Assembly: GCA_001430745.1 (NCBI GenBank)
Contig: KQ482039.1
Span: 37,474-52,752, forward strand
DNA: 15,279 nt
Source: Auxenochlorella pyrenoidosa
Lineage: Eukaryota > Chlorophyta > Trebouxiophyceae > Chlorellales > Chlorellaceae
Reading direction: 5' to 3'
The first letter of the stretch is position 1; the number at the start of each line of letters is the position of its first letter. The position numbers were made by a program, and so were the translations under genes. Below, piece by piece: positions 1 to 9,289 of this stretch. The notes beneath the pieces are model-generated. The model was not told the DNA's origin, did not search any database, and saw only the letters and a program-made list of their open reading frames with translations.

Positions 1-154
1 ACCCCACCACACACACACCACCCACCCACCCCACCCACCACCACCACCACCACCACCACCACCCACACACACACACACATCCCACCCCACCCCTTTCACC
101 ACCACCACCACCACCAAACCCACCCCATCCTCCACACACCCCCCCTCTGCGCAG
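1..154. repeat. AC/ACC microsatellite in the tail of a SPRTN intron
   Basis: The first 120 bases are almost only A and C, in runs of ACC and AC. They are followed by a pyrimidine-rich stretch ending in the acceptor CTCTGCGCAG at 145-154. The next base begins a well-supported SPRTN exon, so this stretch is best read as the 3' end of an intron. No coding potential is visible. Confidence 0.75.
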
Positions 155-1286
155 CTACAACATCACCACCACGCACTCGATGTTTGCCGAGGTGGACCAC
201 TACAGGCAGCACCACTGGCGCTGCGAGCGGTGCGGCAACGTCATCAAGCGCGCGATGAACCGGCCGCCGCAGGAGGCCGACTGCAGGCGCGTTCTGTTGA
301 TAACTTTGATAACTTTTGAATTTGTACTGCAGGAGCGCGCCGCTGTGGCTGGTCGAATGGCCCGGGCAGGGCTGGCAATGGCGATTGCGCGTGGCAATTA
401 CCAGCAGCGCGCCCCCCCTAGCCACAGCAGCGTGTGCTTGTCTTGCATGCTGTGCAGGCGCCTGGCTTTCCAAGCGGCCACACAAGCTGCTGCCAGGCTG
501 CGCTGCATAGCCAGGCCTCCAGCCCACCATGCTGCCCCCTCTCCCTCTGCAAATCTGCGCCGCCTGCGGGCGCGCTGGTTGCAGCGCATGGTCATGCACC
601 TGCCCCCTTTTTGCCCGGCGCCTGCAGTCCTCATGCAGGCTGCATGCCCACGCTAGCCCCGCGCACCCCCTGCCCCAAGCTGCGCCGCCCTCTCCCCTGC
701 CCTGCAGGCTGCATGTGAAGGGCCGGGACTGCGGCGACCGCGCCTGCCAGTACCATTTGCATGTGCGACACTGCGGCGGGCGGTGGGAGAAGATCAAAGA
801 GCCCGAGGGGTTTGGAGACAGGCAGAAAAAGGGGCGCACGGCGAGAGGTGAGCCGGTGGCCTGGGAGGCAGGCCGCTGCGGAGTGGATGGACGAAGCGAC
901 ACACAGGGCATGCGACCTCTGTGGCTTGTCGTCCGGCTTGCCTGGCACCTGCTGCAGCCTGTCCGTTGCACGCCGTAGAGACGTGCCTCGGCCCTGCCAT
1001 TCGTGCAGGCAGCGGCGGCGGCGGGAGCGCGGCAGGGCAGGGCGGCAGCGGAGCACGCGCCGACGGCGCGCCCCTGCCCGCCAAGCGACCCAAGCAGGCC
1101 GGCAGCGCCGGCGCCGGCAGCCGACCCATCACTGACTTCTTCACTGGTGCTGGCCCCGCCAGCCCGCCGCTGTCGTCGCTGCCAGGCATCGGCACGCAAG
1201 TCGCAGTGCGCTCGACAGCGGCGGCAGCAGCACCCGAGAGCAGTGATGTTGGGACTGTTCTGCCTGCCATCCAGGCAGTCCACCAC

Positions 1287-1326
<40 letters not shown>

Positions 1327-2002
1327 GGGATGCCAGCCGCCGCAGCCACCGCAGCATGGGCAGCAGCGCAGTGGGGAGGGAGAGCTGCAGCAGGCAGAGC
1401 CCTCTGCTGAGGAGCGGCGCCGCCTGCTGGCGGAGGCAGCCCTGCGGCGGCTGGGCAGGGGGGGCGAGCCCGTTGCCGTGCCCTTGGAGCAGCAGCAGCA
1501 GCAGCAGTACTGGCAGCAGCAGGCGGAGCAGCAGGCAGGGCAGCAGGCGGTGCAGGAGCCACGCCCACCGCCGCCGCACCGCCAACAGCAGCAGGAGCAG
1601 CGACAGTTGCCTGGGGATGCTGTTCTGCCAGTGAGAAGTCCAGGGGTTGTTGACCTGGCTGGCAGCGATGACGAGGGCGGCGGCCCGTCCTGCCTTGTGT
1701 CCCAACCCCCGCAGCAGCAGCAGGAGCAGCAGCGGCAAGCAGGCAGGGGAGCAGACGGGGAAGCAGACGGCGCTGCGCCTGTGGCAAGCGCACGCTTCGA
1801 CGGTGCCAGTTCAGAAGCTGTGCCGGGAGCAGCTGCCAGTGCATCAGCAACAGCAGAGGCAGGCGGCACGAGCCTGCCGGTGGCCTGCCCCGTTTGCGGC
1901 AAGTGTTGGCCACCTGCTGCGGTTGCCGGCAGCGCGCAGCTGAATGCCGAGCTGAATGCACACATTGACGAGTGCCTGACACTGTCTGCGCTGGCCGGCT
2001 GA
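155..2002 (+). CDS. SPRTN: SPRTN/Spartan-type DNA-protein crosslink protease, 3' part
   Basis: SPRTN is the replication-coupled metalloprotease that degrades proteins crosslinked to DNA; it binds PCNA and ubiquitin. Exon 155-286 encodes YNITTTHSMFAEVDHYRQHH then WRCERCGNVIKRAMNRPP. Exon 708-847 encodes DCGDRACQYHLHVRHCGG then WEKIKEPEGF. Both match the conserved end of the SprT domain. Exon 1009-1146 carries a PIP-like SRPITDFF. The last exon, modelled at 1275-2002, is Q-rich, has a SUMO-interaction-like VVDLAGSDDE at 1646-1675, and ends in a UBZ4 finger (CPVC, then HIDEC). Phases agree: 2 at 286/708, 1 at 847/1009 and 1 at 1146/1275. The first intron would be GC-AG (CAG|GCGCGT). A GT donor at 291 with acceptor 720 is also in phase but has a poor acceptor. 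The 1147-1274 intron is the weakest call; without it the frame changes in or just after the CAG tract. The HExxH exons lie outside the window. Confidence 0.88.
1290..1325 (+). repeat. (CAG)12 trinucleotide tract in SPRTN
   Basis: Twelve uninterrupted CAG units. In the frame of the PIP-like exon they read as glutamine; in the frame that leads to the UBZ4 exon they read as alanine. The tract sits where the reading frame must change, so its length and any nearby splicing decide the protein. Confidence 0.9.
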
Positions 2003-2128
2003 CCGGCAACTCTTTGCAACAGATGGGCACTTTGCAGGGCGGCTTGGAACCGTTGCAGAGGCAGCCCCGAGTGGCTCTGCTGGCCGCTGCCAAGCACACC
2101 AGGACAGGCATGCAAGCAGCAGGCCTCA

Positions 2129-2143
2129 TGTAAACTAATGTAA
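2129..2143 (+). promoter_or_regulatory. Paired TGTAA polyadenylation signals of SPRTN
   Basis: TGTAA occurs at 2129-2133 and 2139-2143, about 130 bases after the SPRTN stop. TGTAA is the usual poly(A) signal of green algae. The first copy is also present in the duplicated tail, at 10747-10751. Confidence 0.65.
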
Positions 2144-2410
2144 ACGAGCGGCTGGTCGGGAGCGTGGCGCTGTTGGGGAGCGGCTGCATTGGTGCACACA
2201 ACCATGAACTGGGGACTTCATGCAACCCTTCATCATCTCCGCGTCCTCTGTTGAGATCTCAGTGGCGTTCCTTGTCGCCTCGGCATCCCGCTGGAGGTTG
2301 GGTAGAATGATTGTCAGCCAGTTCCGATGATCCCGAAGCGGCAGAGCTGGGCAAGGCATGGCCTGCGCTGGAGCCGCCACCTGCCCCAGGCACTCGCTCG
2401 CCCACCACCT

Positions 2411-2446
2411 GAGCCACTCAGCGTCACTGAATAAATCACAGCAGGC
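2411..2446 (-). repeat. Conserved 36-nt element, copy A
   Basis: It begins GAGCCACTCAGCGTCACTGA and ends in GCAGGC. It lies about 235 bases downstream of the copy A stop. It differs from copies B and C at two bases (G for A at the 13th base, A for C at the 23rd). Confidence 0.6.
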
Positions 2447-2679
2447 CGGTGAGGCTGGCCAGTGAGTAGGTGCACTATGCAGGCAGGCGTGGCAAGGCAG
2501 GCAGTCGCAGGCAAGGAGGGGGGAAGCAACAGAGGGAGGGCCCGTGGAGAGGGTGTGAACAGCTTAGCGAGCGCTGGAAGGTATGGTACAGGGAGGCGGT
2601 GGCACAGGGAGGCTTGGGCGAGAGGGGCGTGCCCGGCAAGTGGCCATTTTGGCCAGCTGGCAGCGGCGGCGAGGCCTCG

Positions 2680-3273
2680 TCACTCGAAAAACACGGGGTA
2701 GAAGAGGTACAGCGCATGACCTACCCAGAGAATCTTTCCAAACACCGGAATCCACCAGAGGACCTTGTAGGACAGCACCAGCAGTGCCGCGTAAAGGACA
2801 CTGACAAACACAATCGCGGCCTTGCGTGCAAAGTCCTTCCAGCTGATGGGGGCTCGCCCGCCGTCGCCGCTGGTCGGGGCGCTGCTGCCTGCCCGCATGC
2901 TGCACTGGGGCTCTCCCGCTCCGGCAGGCTGCTGCGCTGCCGCGGCAGCGCAGAAGCGGCCAGAGCGCGAAGACGCTGCAGCAGGCAGCGGGGGACAGGC
3001 GGCGTGAGCTCACGCGGCTTGAGGTGGCAGCAACTAGATATGGCTGGGGCTTGGGCAAAGCAGCAGGGCCATCACGATGCATTGTTTGCACGCAGCGCTG
3101 CTGCTGGGGACCTGGACGCAATCAAATGACAGGCTCCCTCCTCCCTACTTGCCGCTGTGCATCACGAAGCCGTGCCTCGCCGGTGCCAACGGCGACATCT
3201 GTGCGCGACAGCGCTGCACGTGCACCGCCGCCATGGGCGTCCTGGCTGTTGCTGTGAACAAGAGGCTCGGCAT
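2680..3273 (-). CDS. Small membrane protein with transit-peptide-like leader, copy A
   Basis: No known family recognised. The model has exon 3273-3149 (ATG, 125 nt, phase 2) and exon 2884-2680, giving 109 aa. The N-terminus MPSLLFTATARTPMAAVHVQ has no acidic residue and is rich in S, T, A and R, like a plastid or mitochondrial transit peptide. Residues 43-63 are a linker ending in ISWKDFARK. Residues 64-81 and 93-108 are hydrophobic and flank WIPVFGK, suggesting a membrane hairpin near the C-terminus. A leader exon ending at 3701 (CAG|GTGGGC) spliced to the acceptor CTCTGCAG before 3275 puts an in-frame TGA ten codons upstream of the ATG, which supports this start. The acceptor at 2885 is purine-rich; a stronger one at 2976 is out of phase unless another exon intervenes. 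The membrane exon is far surer than the splice at its 5' end. Confidence 0.6.
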
Positions 3274-4347
3274 TACTGCAGAGAGGGGAAAGAGGGCTTC
3301 CATGCGGCTCTCATAGCCAGGAGCATGCTCGTGTGAGCTGTGAACAGCCCGCTGCCGTCAGCCGTCGACACCTGCTTGAGCGTGCTCACAGCCGCTACCA
3401 TCAACCCCTGACACCGACTCCCAAAGCATGCGTACCATGCACTACACACGTCCTGGAAGGGCCTCGTCGAGCCGCCGGCTCCCTCAGAACCTGCCGCCTG
3501 TCGTCTCTCCCTCCCGCTGCCCGGCTCGCCCTGCGTGTCGAGATATCTCACACGGCAGGAAAAAGCGGTGCAAACAGGCATACAGACACTGCACTGCCTG
3601 CTGGAAGCCAGGGCGCCGTGCGCGCTTTGGCGGCGGCACGGAGCTAGCAGGCTGCCAAGCCCTGCACTGGGCCCGCCAGCTGCAGTCACGACCAGCCCAC
3701 CTGCAGCTCGTTCACGACCGGCAGCATCTCAATCTGACACCCCGTGGCGTTGCGCATGCCACCCTCGGTGGCGCTCCCAAGCCTGCCGCCCGCATGCCGG
3801 CGGTGGCTCCTTCTGAACGCTCATTTCTCGACACACCCTGGTGCGTGCGCAGCTTGCAAGCCTCTACCAGGCCCCTTCATGCACCATCCGAAGTGTCGCT
3901 GTGCTCTCGCATCCTCTGTTCCTGCTGCAGTTCAATGCAGAGCACAACTGAATGCACTGAGCGCACATGCTGGCACCTGAACAGCTGAGCGCAGTTGGCT
4001 GTTGTCGGTTCTGACCTCCAGCAAGGCCGGCCAGCCAGCGGATGCAGCAGATGCAGCGGCGGGACTGCAACGCATGGAACGAGCTGCAGGTGCGATAACC
4101 GCTGCCCTGTGGGGGCCCTGCTGGCGCCCCTGCCAGCCTGCGGCTGCACTGACGTACATACCCATGCGACTTGAGACTGGTCATGCACCCAGTTTTCATA
4201 GGCGGGCCCTGTCGCCACAGCATTCCGTTGGGGGTCGGCGCAGCATGGCCAGCCACCTTCTGATGAGCCGGCAGTGGCGCCGCTGCGCAAGGCAGGGGCA
4301 GGCGCTGGAGCCGCCGCCTGCCCCAGGCAGTGGCTCCCGCACCACCT

Positions 4348-4383
4348 GAGCCACTCAGCATCACTGAATCAATCACAGCAGGC
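4348..4383 (-). repeat. Conserved 36-nt element, copy B
   Basis: Identical over all 36 bases to the copy at 8422-8457 and near-identical to 2411-2446. It lies about 250 bases downstream of the copy B stop. It could belong to the 3' UTR or transcription-end region. No TGTAA signal was found on this strand nearby. Confidence 0.65.
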
Positions 4384-4628
4384 AGGCGAGGCGGGATGGC
4401 CAGTGATCAGTTAACAATTGCAGGCAGGCGTGGCAGGGCAGGCAGGCGCAGGCACGGAGGGGGGGAGCAGCAGAGGGAGGGCTCATGAAGGTGGTGTGAG
4501 CTGGGTAGCAAGCGGTGGAAGGTATGGTACAGGGAAAGGTTTTCACAGGGGGGCTTGGGCGAGGGGCGCGCGCTGTGGACGTGGCTTGGGGCCACACTCG
4601 GCCACACGGCGGTTGTGCGAGGGCTGCA

Positions 4629-5220
4629 TCACACAAAACCCGCGACGCAGAGGTACAGCGCATACATTCCCCACATAAACTTTCCAGCCACCGGAATCCA
4701 GAAGATGATCCTGTAGAGCAGCACCAGCACTGTCAGGCAACAGACAAACCACACTGCGCTCCAGGCCTTGAGCTCCCAGTCATCCCAGTCGGAGGGGGCC
4801 CGCCCGCCGCCGCCGCTGGTTGGGGTGCTGCTGCCTGCCAGCGTGCCGTCCTGGGTCTCACCAGCTGCGGCAGCGCAGCAGCCTGCCGCGGCAGTGCACA
4901 GGCGGCCAGAGCGCGCTGAAGCTGCAGCAGGCAGCGGGGGACAGGCTGCGTGAGCACACGTGCCTCGGGTCGGCGGCAGCGAGCACGGCTGGGGCGTGGG
5001 CAAAACAGTAGGGACCGTCCAAAGGCACTGCCTGCACGCGGCGCTGCTGTCGGCGACCAGGGCGCAACCAAGTGGCAGGCCCCTTCCTTCCCTACTCGCC
5101 GCTGTGCATCACACAGCCGCGCCTCGCCGCTGCCAGCGGCGGCATCTGCGCGCAATGGCGCTGCACCTGTGCCGCCGCCAGGGGCGCCCTGGCTGTTGTC
5201 GTGAGTGACAGGCTCGGCAT
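4629..5220 (-). CDS. Small membrane protein with transit-peptide-like leader, copy B
   Basis: Paralogue of copies A and C; no known family recognised. Exon 5220-5096 (ATG, 125 nt, the same length as in A and C) and exon 4830-4629 give 108 aa. The leader is MPSLSLTTTARAPLAAAQVQ, again with no acid. The C-terminal part has SDWDDWELK, a first hydrophobic segment ending in TVLVLLYRIIF, then WIPVAGK and a second segment ending in GFV. The intron (4831-5095, 265 bases) matches the 264 bases of the other two. The spliced leader exon ending at 5638 again gives an in-frame TGA ten codons before the ATG. The DWDDWE stretch makes this copy more acidic than its sisters just before the membrane. A 29-nt microexon after the acceptor GCCCCAG, followed by the acceptor at 4922, would also be in phase here, but the matching 30-nt segments of A and C break the frame. 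Confidence 0.6.
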
Positions 5221-5808
5221 GACTGCAGAGAGGGGAAAGAGGGCTTCCATGCAGCTGTCAAAGCCAGGAGCATGCTCGTGTGAGCTGCGAACAGCCGCTG
5301 CCGTCAGCCGTCGACGCCTGCTTGAGCGTGCTCACAGCCGCTACCGTCGCCCCCTGATGTCAACACCTACTCCCAGGGAATCCTTACCGCGCAGTCCAAT
5401 GTCCTGGGAGCGCCTCGTCGAGCCGCGGCCCCAAAACCCTCCTCCTCTCGTCACGCCCTCCCGCTGCCTGGCTCACCCTGCGTGTCACGATAGCCCACGC
5501 CGCGGGGAGCAGCGAGACAAAGAGGCAGACAGTCACCGCACTCCCTGCCTGACTGGGCGCCATGCGCGCTTTGGCGGCACAGCGGCACCTGCCCACCCCT
5601 GGCTTGGGCCTGCCAGCTGCAGCCACGACCAGCCCACCTCCAGCTTTCTGATTAACGGCAACATCTCAATGTTGCAAATGGTGCCTCGACCATGCCAGCC
5701 TAGGTGGCGCGGCCCACAGCGCCACGACTGGGATGAGATCACACTTGCGCAGCAAGCAGCATGTGCGGTGCCCTTTGTATGCTTGTTGGCGTGCTTGTCG
5801 TAGTGCTA

Positions 5809-5840
5809 CGATTGTACAAGCATCCGTTCTTGTACAATCG
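5809..5840. promoter_or_regulatory. 12-bp perfect inverted repeat built on TTGTACAA
   Basis: CGATTGTACAAG at 5809-5820 is the exact reverse complement of CTTGTACAATCG at 5829-5840, with an 8-base loop. Each arm contains the self-complementary TTGTACAA. It lies about 590 bases upstream of the copy B start codon. Copy C has a related palindrome at the same relative place. It could be a binding site for a dimeric factor or a DNA hairpin. Confidence 0.5.
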
Positions 5841-5900
5841 TCCCCCACCTCTCGCCCTGCAGCTCACGCCCCCTTGCTCCTCGGCTCAAGTCCTCCCCTG

Positions 5901-6662
5901 CCTGCGCCTGCATGCCCAGCAGCAGTCACTCGCTGCTTCCACTGCACACGTGCGCTGCATGCCCACAGCACGTTAGGCTGTCTGACAGCAGGTGCACGTG
6001 GGTAGGCGCTGCAGAACCTGCACAGCTGTGCAATCCCCAGGCAATCCCGCACCAGAGCACAGCCTGCAAAGGGCACACCCGGAAGCTGAGAAGCACCAGC
6101 ATGCGGCACCTGAAGATCTGCTGGGGGTGACTCGCGCTGCTCGTGTCTCTGCATGTGTGCTGCTCTAGCCTCGGCTGCTAGGCTTGCTGCAGACTGTTGA
6201 GCCCATGCGCGCAGCGTGCAAAGCAGGCGCCGCTGCCTCACCGCTCTCCCCTCCCCAACCCTGGCAGTTGTTTCCCAACCTCGGGAGCCTTGCCTCGCCT
6301 CCCATCGCAGCCAGGCATCCTGAGGAGCCCCCACGGCTGCCCAGGGGTCCACCAGGCACCCAACACAAGAGTCCAGAGCCCACCCAGTGCCAGCACGCCA
6401 AGGCAGAAGCTGCCACAGGGTGAGCCAGGCGAGGGGAGGGCCAAGAGGGGTGGGAAGAGCTGTATGCAGAGGTTTGGTGCCGCCCCGGTCTCACCCGGGA
6501 AGCCGTCGAGTAAACCCTAGTGTCCAAGGGTCATTACGCGGGCATGCCATGGCGAGGATGCAGCTCCAACAGCCCCCTGATCCTCCTTCTGGCAGCCTCT
6601 GACTACAAGAGCCGCGCCCGCCGCCCCTGCACCCCTGCCCTGCCGCTGGCGCCTCGTTAGCC
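5901..6662. other. Stretch with no supported gene
   Basis: This lies between the 5' edge of copy B and the first exon of the plus-strand gene. A 162-codon open frame on the minus strand (6352-5864) has no recognisable motif and looks like a by-product of high GC. The region may hold the promoter and leader of the 6663 gene. No repeat of the A/B/C unit is visible in it. Confidence 0.5.
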
Positions 6663-7892
6663 ATGCCCATCCGCTCGTGCACGGCGGCCAGCGTGCCTGT
6701 GGTGGTGGTGCGGGTGCAGCTAGCCAGGGCCAAAGCTGGGTGGCGCCAAGCGCGGCGGCAGCTGCGCCAGACGACGTCAACAGCGGCGCAGCACGGGACC
6801 CGAACTCAGGGTGAGTGGGCAAGTGAGGAGCCAATTGCTGCTGCACCGTGCAACAGTCTGTGACAACAGTGACAACAGTGACAACAGTGCTGCCCGCCAG
6901 CTGCGCTGCCTGCCTGCCTGCCGGCCTGCCTGCCAGCTGCACTGCAAACAGGGCTGCGCGCATGAAGGGCATGCCCCGGCATAATGCGCAGTCTAGCGCC
7001 GCCGGCATTGCCGCCTCGAGCAGTGAGGGACGTGCCACACCCGCTGCTTTGCTCCAGCCGCCCGCATGTCCTCCCTGCTGCACCCCCATGTGCCTCCCCC
7101 TGCTGCCTGCTGCATTTTCCACAGGCCACCGCACCAGCAGCCTCACCGCACGGCAGCCTGCGGCCTCTGGCGGGGCGCTGGTCGGCGCGCCACCGCCATC
7201 GCGGGGCCAAGTGAGTGGCCGGCCCGCCCCGCCGCCTCTGCTGGGCCTGCAGGCTGCCTCGCTTTGGGGAGAGAGGAGGAGCAGATCAGTGAACTGTTCA
7301 TCAGAACAGCTGCTGGCCCCACCCTGCATGGCGCTTGGGTGCAGCTTTCCCTGCTTCCACTCTGTGTCTCGCAAGCGCTGCCCCCCACCCGCCCCCGGCA
7401 TGCCCGGCCCCATCCCCCCTCCAGGCGCCTGCCGCACAGCGGCACTCCCCAGCCCAGGAGGCCAAGTCTGATGCCCGGTGGAAGGGCGCCGTCATGATCT
7501 TCTGGGCGCTGCTGCTGTGCGGCGCGTTTGCATACGGCCGCAGCCGCGGGCGGTGGCTGGTGACCGATGCGCTGCTTCTTGATGCCGCGGGGTGGCAGGC
7601 CCTGTTTGCGGAAAAGCTGCTGCCCCTGTTCACCGCTTTCTACACCTGGCGGGGCTACTCGCCGGCGCTAACTGCCTCGTACGCACTGAGCGCTGCACGC
7701 CACCGCGCTGCCGATACCTCGTTCAAGTCTGTGAGCCTTGCCTGCGTCATCATTATGGGCGCCATGTTCATTCTCTTTCTCAAGGCTGCCTGCAGCTTTA
7801 TCGAGGCGCTCATGCTCTGGCGCTCCTTGCACTCCCGCCAGAGCGCTGCGCAGAAGCCTGGCCCCTCGCACTCCGCCGGCAGCTCCCCCTGA
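6663..7892 (+). CDS. Two-membrane-segment protein of unknown family
   Basis: Three exons fit together: 6663-6810 (donor GG|GTGAGT, phase 1), 7125-7210 (acceptor TTTTCCACAG, donor CAA|GTGAGT, phase 0) and 7425-7892 (acceptor CCCCCTCCAG). They give 233 aa. The first 50 residues contain no D or E and are rich in R, T, S and A, like an organelle transit peptide. Residues 79 onward include two hydrophobic segments: one after AVMIFWALLLCGAFAYG and one around SLACVIIMGAMFILFLKAA, about 85 residues later. Between them is a mostly soluble stretch with LFAEKLLPLFTAFYTWRGY. The tail is Ser/Pro-rich. The last exon has the clearest coding character; the first two are supported by splice sites and phase only. 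I do not recognise the family. It sits between repeat copies B and C and has no paralogue in the window. Confidence 0.6.
6861..6887. repeat. Three tandem copies of TGACAACAG
   Basis: A perfect 9-bp direct repeat within the first intron of the 6663 gene. Just downstream (about 6905-6940) is a CTGC-rich simple stretch. Confidence 0.85.
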
Positions 7893-8421
7893 CTGCCCAG
7901 ATCTGCGCCCACCCTGCCACACTTGCCACATGCACACCCTGTACCGGGCCCCCTCCCACAGCACCCTCACTCGAGCTGGACGCTTACATCCTCTGTTTGC
8001 ACTTTCCTGCTGCCCCAATCAACCGCTCGAGTCCCCTGTGATTAGCCAGCTCGCCGCAATGCTGGCAGAGCTGCATCGAGCAGTCTAGCAGAGATGAGAT
8101 GCAGGCATGCAAGCCGCCCTTTCAAAGAAGCTGCCTTCACCCACCAGCCAAGCTGCAGGCAGGCACAGGGCAAAACTGGGTGCACCGAGCGCGCTTGCCG
8201 AGACAGCTCAGTGCAGTTGGCCGCTGTCGGTGCTGAGCTCAAGCAAGGCTGGCCAGCCATTGCAGTGGCAGGGCTGCAACACACGGAAAGCGCTGGCAGA
8301 AGCTCCGGCAAGGATGATGCACCGGCCTCGGGATGCGCCCGCCTTCTGATGAGTGGCACCGCTGCGCATCGCAGGGGCAGGCGCTGCAGGCCTGCCCCGG
8401 GCCCTGGTTACCCCACCAGCT

Positions 8422-8457
8422 GAGCCACTCAGCATCACTGAATCAATCACAGCAGGC
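8422..8457 (-). repeat. Conserved 36-nt element, copy C
   Basis: Identical to 4348-4383; about 240 bases downstream of the copy C stop. Confidence 0.65.
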
Positions 8458-8695
8458 AGGCGAGGCGGGATGGCCAGTGATCAGGTAACAAATGCAGGCA
8501 GGCGTGGCATGCGCAGGCAGGCGCAGGCAGGGAGGGGGAGAGCGATGGATGGAGGGCTCATGGAGAGGGTGTGAGCAGGGTAGCAAGCGCTGGGAGGTTT
8601 GGTACAGAGAGGTGGTGGCACAGGGAAGCTTGGGCGAGAGGCGCGCGCCCGGCAAGGGGCCATGTTGGGCAGCCGGGAGTGGCGGCCAGGCCTCG

Positions 8696-9289
8696 CTACG
8701 CGAAAATCACGTTGCAGCAGATGTGCACTGCATAAACTAGCCAGATAAGCTTTCCAATCACGGGAATCCAGGCGACAAGCGGGTAGGTAAGAACCAGCAC
8801 TGCCACGCAATAGACAGTGACGACCACCCGGCAGGCCTTGCACACAAAGGCCTCCCAGTCGATGGGGGCCCGCCCGCCGCAGCCGCTGGTTGGGCTGCCG
8901 CTGCCTGCACACGCGCTGCCCTGGGGCTCTCCAGCTGCGGCAGCGCAGCAGCCTGCCGCGGTAGCGCAGGGCCAGCCAGAGCGCGCAGTAGCTGCGGCAG
9001 GAAGTCAGGGGACAGGCGGCGTGAGCTCACGTGCCTCGAGGCGGCAGCGGCGCGATACGGCTGGGGCTTGGGCAAAGCAGCAGGGCCATCACGATACATT
9101 GTTGCACGCAGCGCTGCTGCTGGGGACCTGGACGCAATCAAATGACAGGCTCCCTCCTCCCTACTTGCCGCTGTGCATCACGAAGCCGTGCCTCGCCGGT
9201 GCCAACGGCGACATCTGTGCGCGACAGCGCTGCACGTGCGCCGCCGCCATGGGCGCCCTGGCTGTTGTCGTGGACGAGAGGCTCAGCAT
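8696..9289 (-). CDS. Small membrane protein with transit-peptide-like leader, copy C
   Basis: Paralogue of copies A and B; family not recognised. Exon 9289-9165 (ATG, 125 nt) and exon 8900-8696 (TAG stop) give 109 aa. The leader MLSLSSTTTARAPMAAAHVQ is transit-peptide-like. The second exon has PIDWEAFVCKA, a hydrophobic run ending in VAVLVLTYPLVA, then WIPVIGK and a second hydrophobic run ending in VIFA. The invariant positions across the three paralogues are W, K, LVL-x-Y, WIPV-x-GK-x2-W and A. The spliced leader exon ending at 9707 gives an in-frame TGA ten codons upstream of the ATG, as in A and B. The first exon and intron are close to copy A, but the membrane exon differs from A at many positions. 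The same acceptor uncertainty applies: the stronger site at 8992 is out of phase. Confidence 0.6.

Larger units (their letters stand above)
2330..3830 (-). repeat. Paralogous repeat unit, copy A
   Basis: This segment aligns with copies B and C along the 3' flank, the membrane exon, both introns and the 5' leader. It matches copy C exactly over 138 bases (3086-3223 with 9102-9239) and nearly so over about 3446-3710 (with about 9458-9717). Its 3' flank is less like B and C than those two are like each other. The edges are approximate, and no terminal inverted repeats or target-site duplications were found. The roughly 330 bases before it (2003-2330) hold the SPRTN 3' UTR and nothing else recognised. 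Confidence 0.8.
3945..5900 (-). repeat. Paralogous repeat unit, copy B
   Basis: It aligns with copy C over its whole length. A 65-base stretch of 3' flank starting at 4346 appears identical to C (from 8420). It is more diverged than A and C are from each other across the intron and leader exon. The leader intron is 5223-5637 (415 bases; 425 in A and 415 in C). Edges are approximate. Confidence 0.8.

Noticed and set aside
96..2225. A 709-codon open frame antisense to SPRTN
   Set aside because: It runs through SPRTN exons and introns, contains Ala, Leu and Cys runs that mirror the CAG tracts, and has no family motif. High GC makes such antisense frames common.
2680..2975. Using the strong acceptor CCTGCTGCAG at 2976 for the copy A membrane exon
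   Set aside because: It needs phase 1, but the first exon ends in phase 2 in all three copies. Small indels between copies in the intervening region make a shared middle exon unlikely. Kept only as an alternative.
3273..3701. Upstream exon ending IEMLP(V/L)...(Q/E) as a coding exon of the hairpin genes
   Set aside because: The segment and its donor are conserved. Spliced to the next acceptor, however, that frame meets a stop in A and C, and the frame leading into the ATG has an in-frame TGA in all three. A non-coding leader exon fits better.
3428..3988. Long plus-strand frames over the 5' parts of units A, B and C
   Set aside because: The reading frames are not kept between copies: A, B and C have different stops and indels. 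Conservation there fits leader intron and flank sequence.
3864..4376. Minus-strand frames starting MIDSVMLSGS in units B and C
   Set aside because: The shared start comes from the conserved 36-nt element. Downstream the frames diverge and shift, so this is better read as 3' flank.
6517..7437. A 306-codon minus-strand open frame over the 6663 gene
   Set aside because: Low-complexity composition and no motif. The plus strand has consistent splice sites, phase and membrane segments in the same place.
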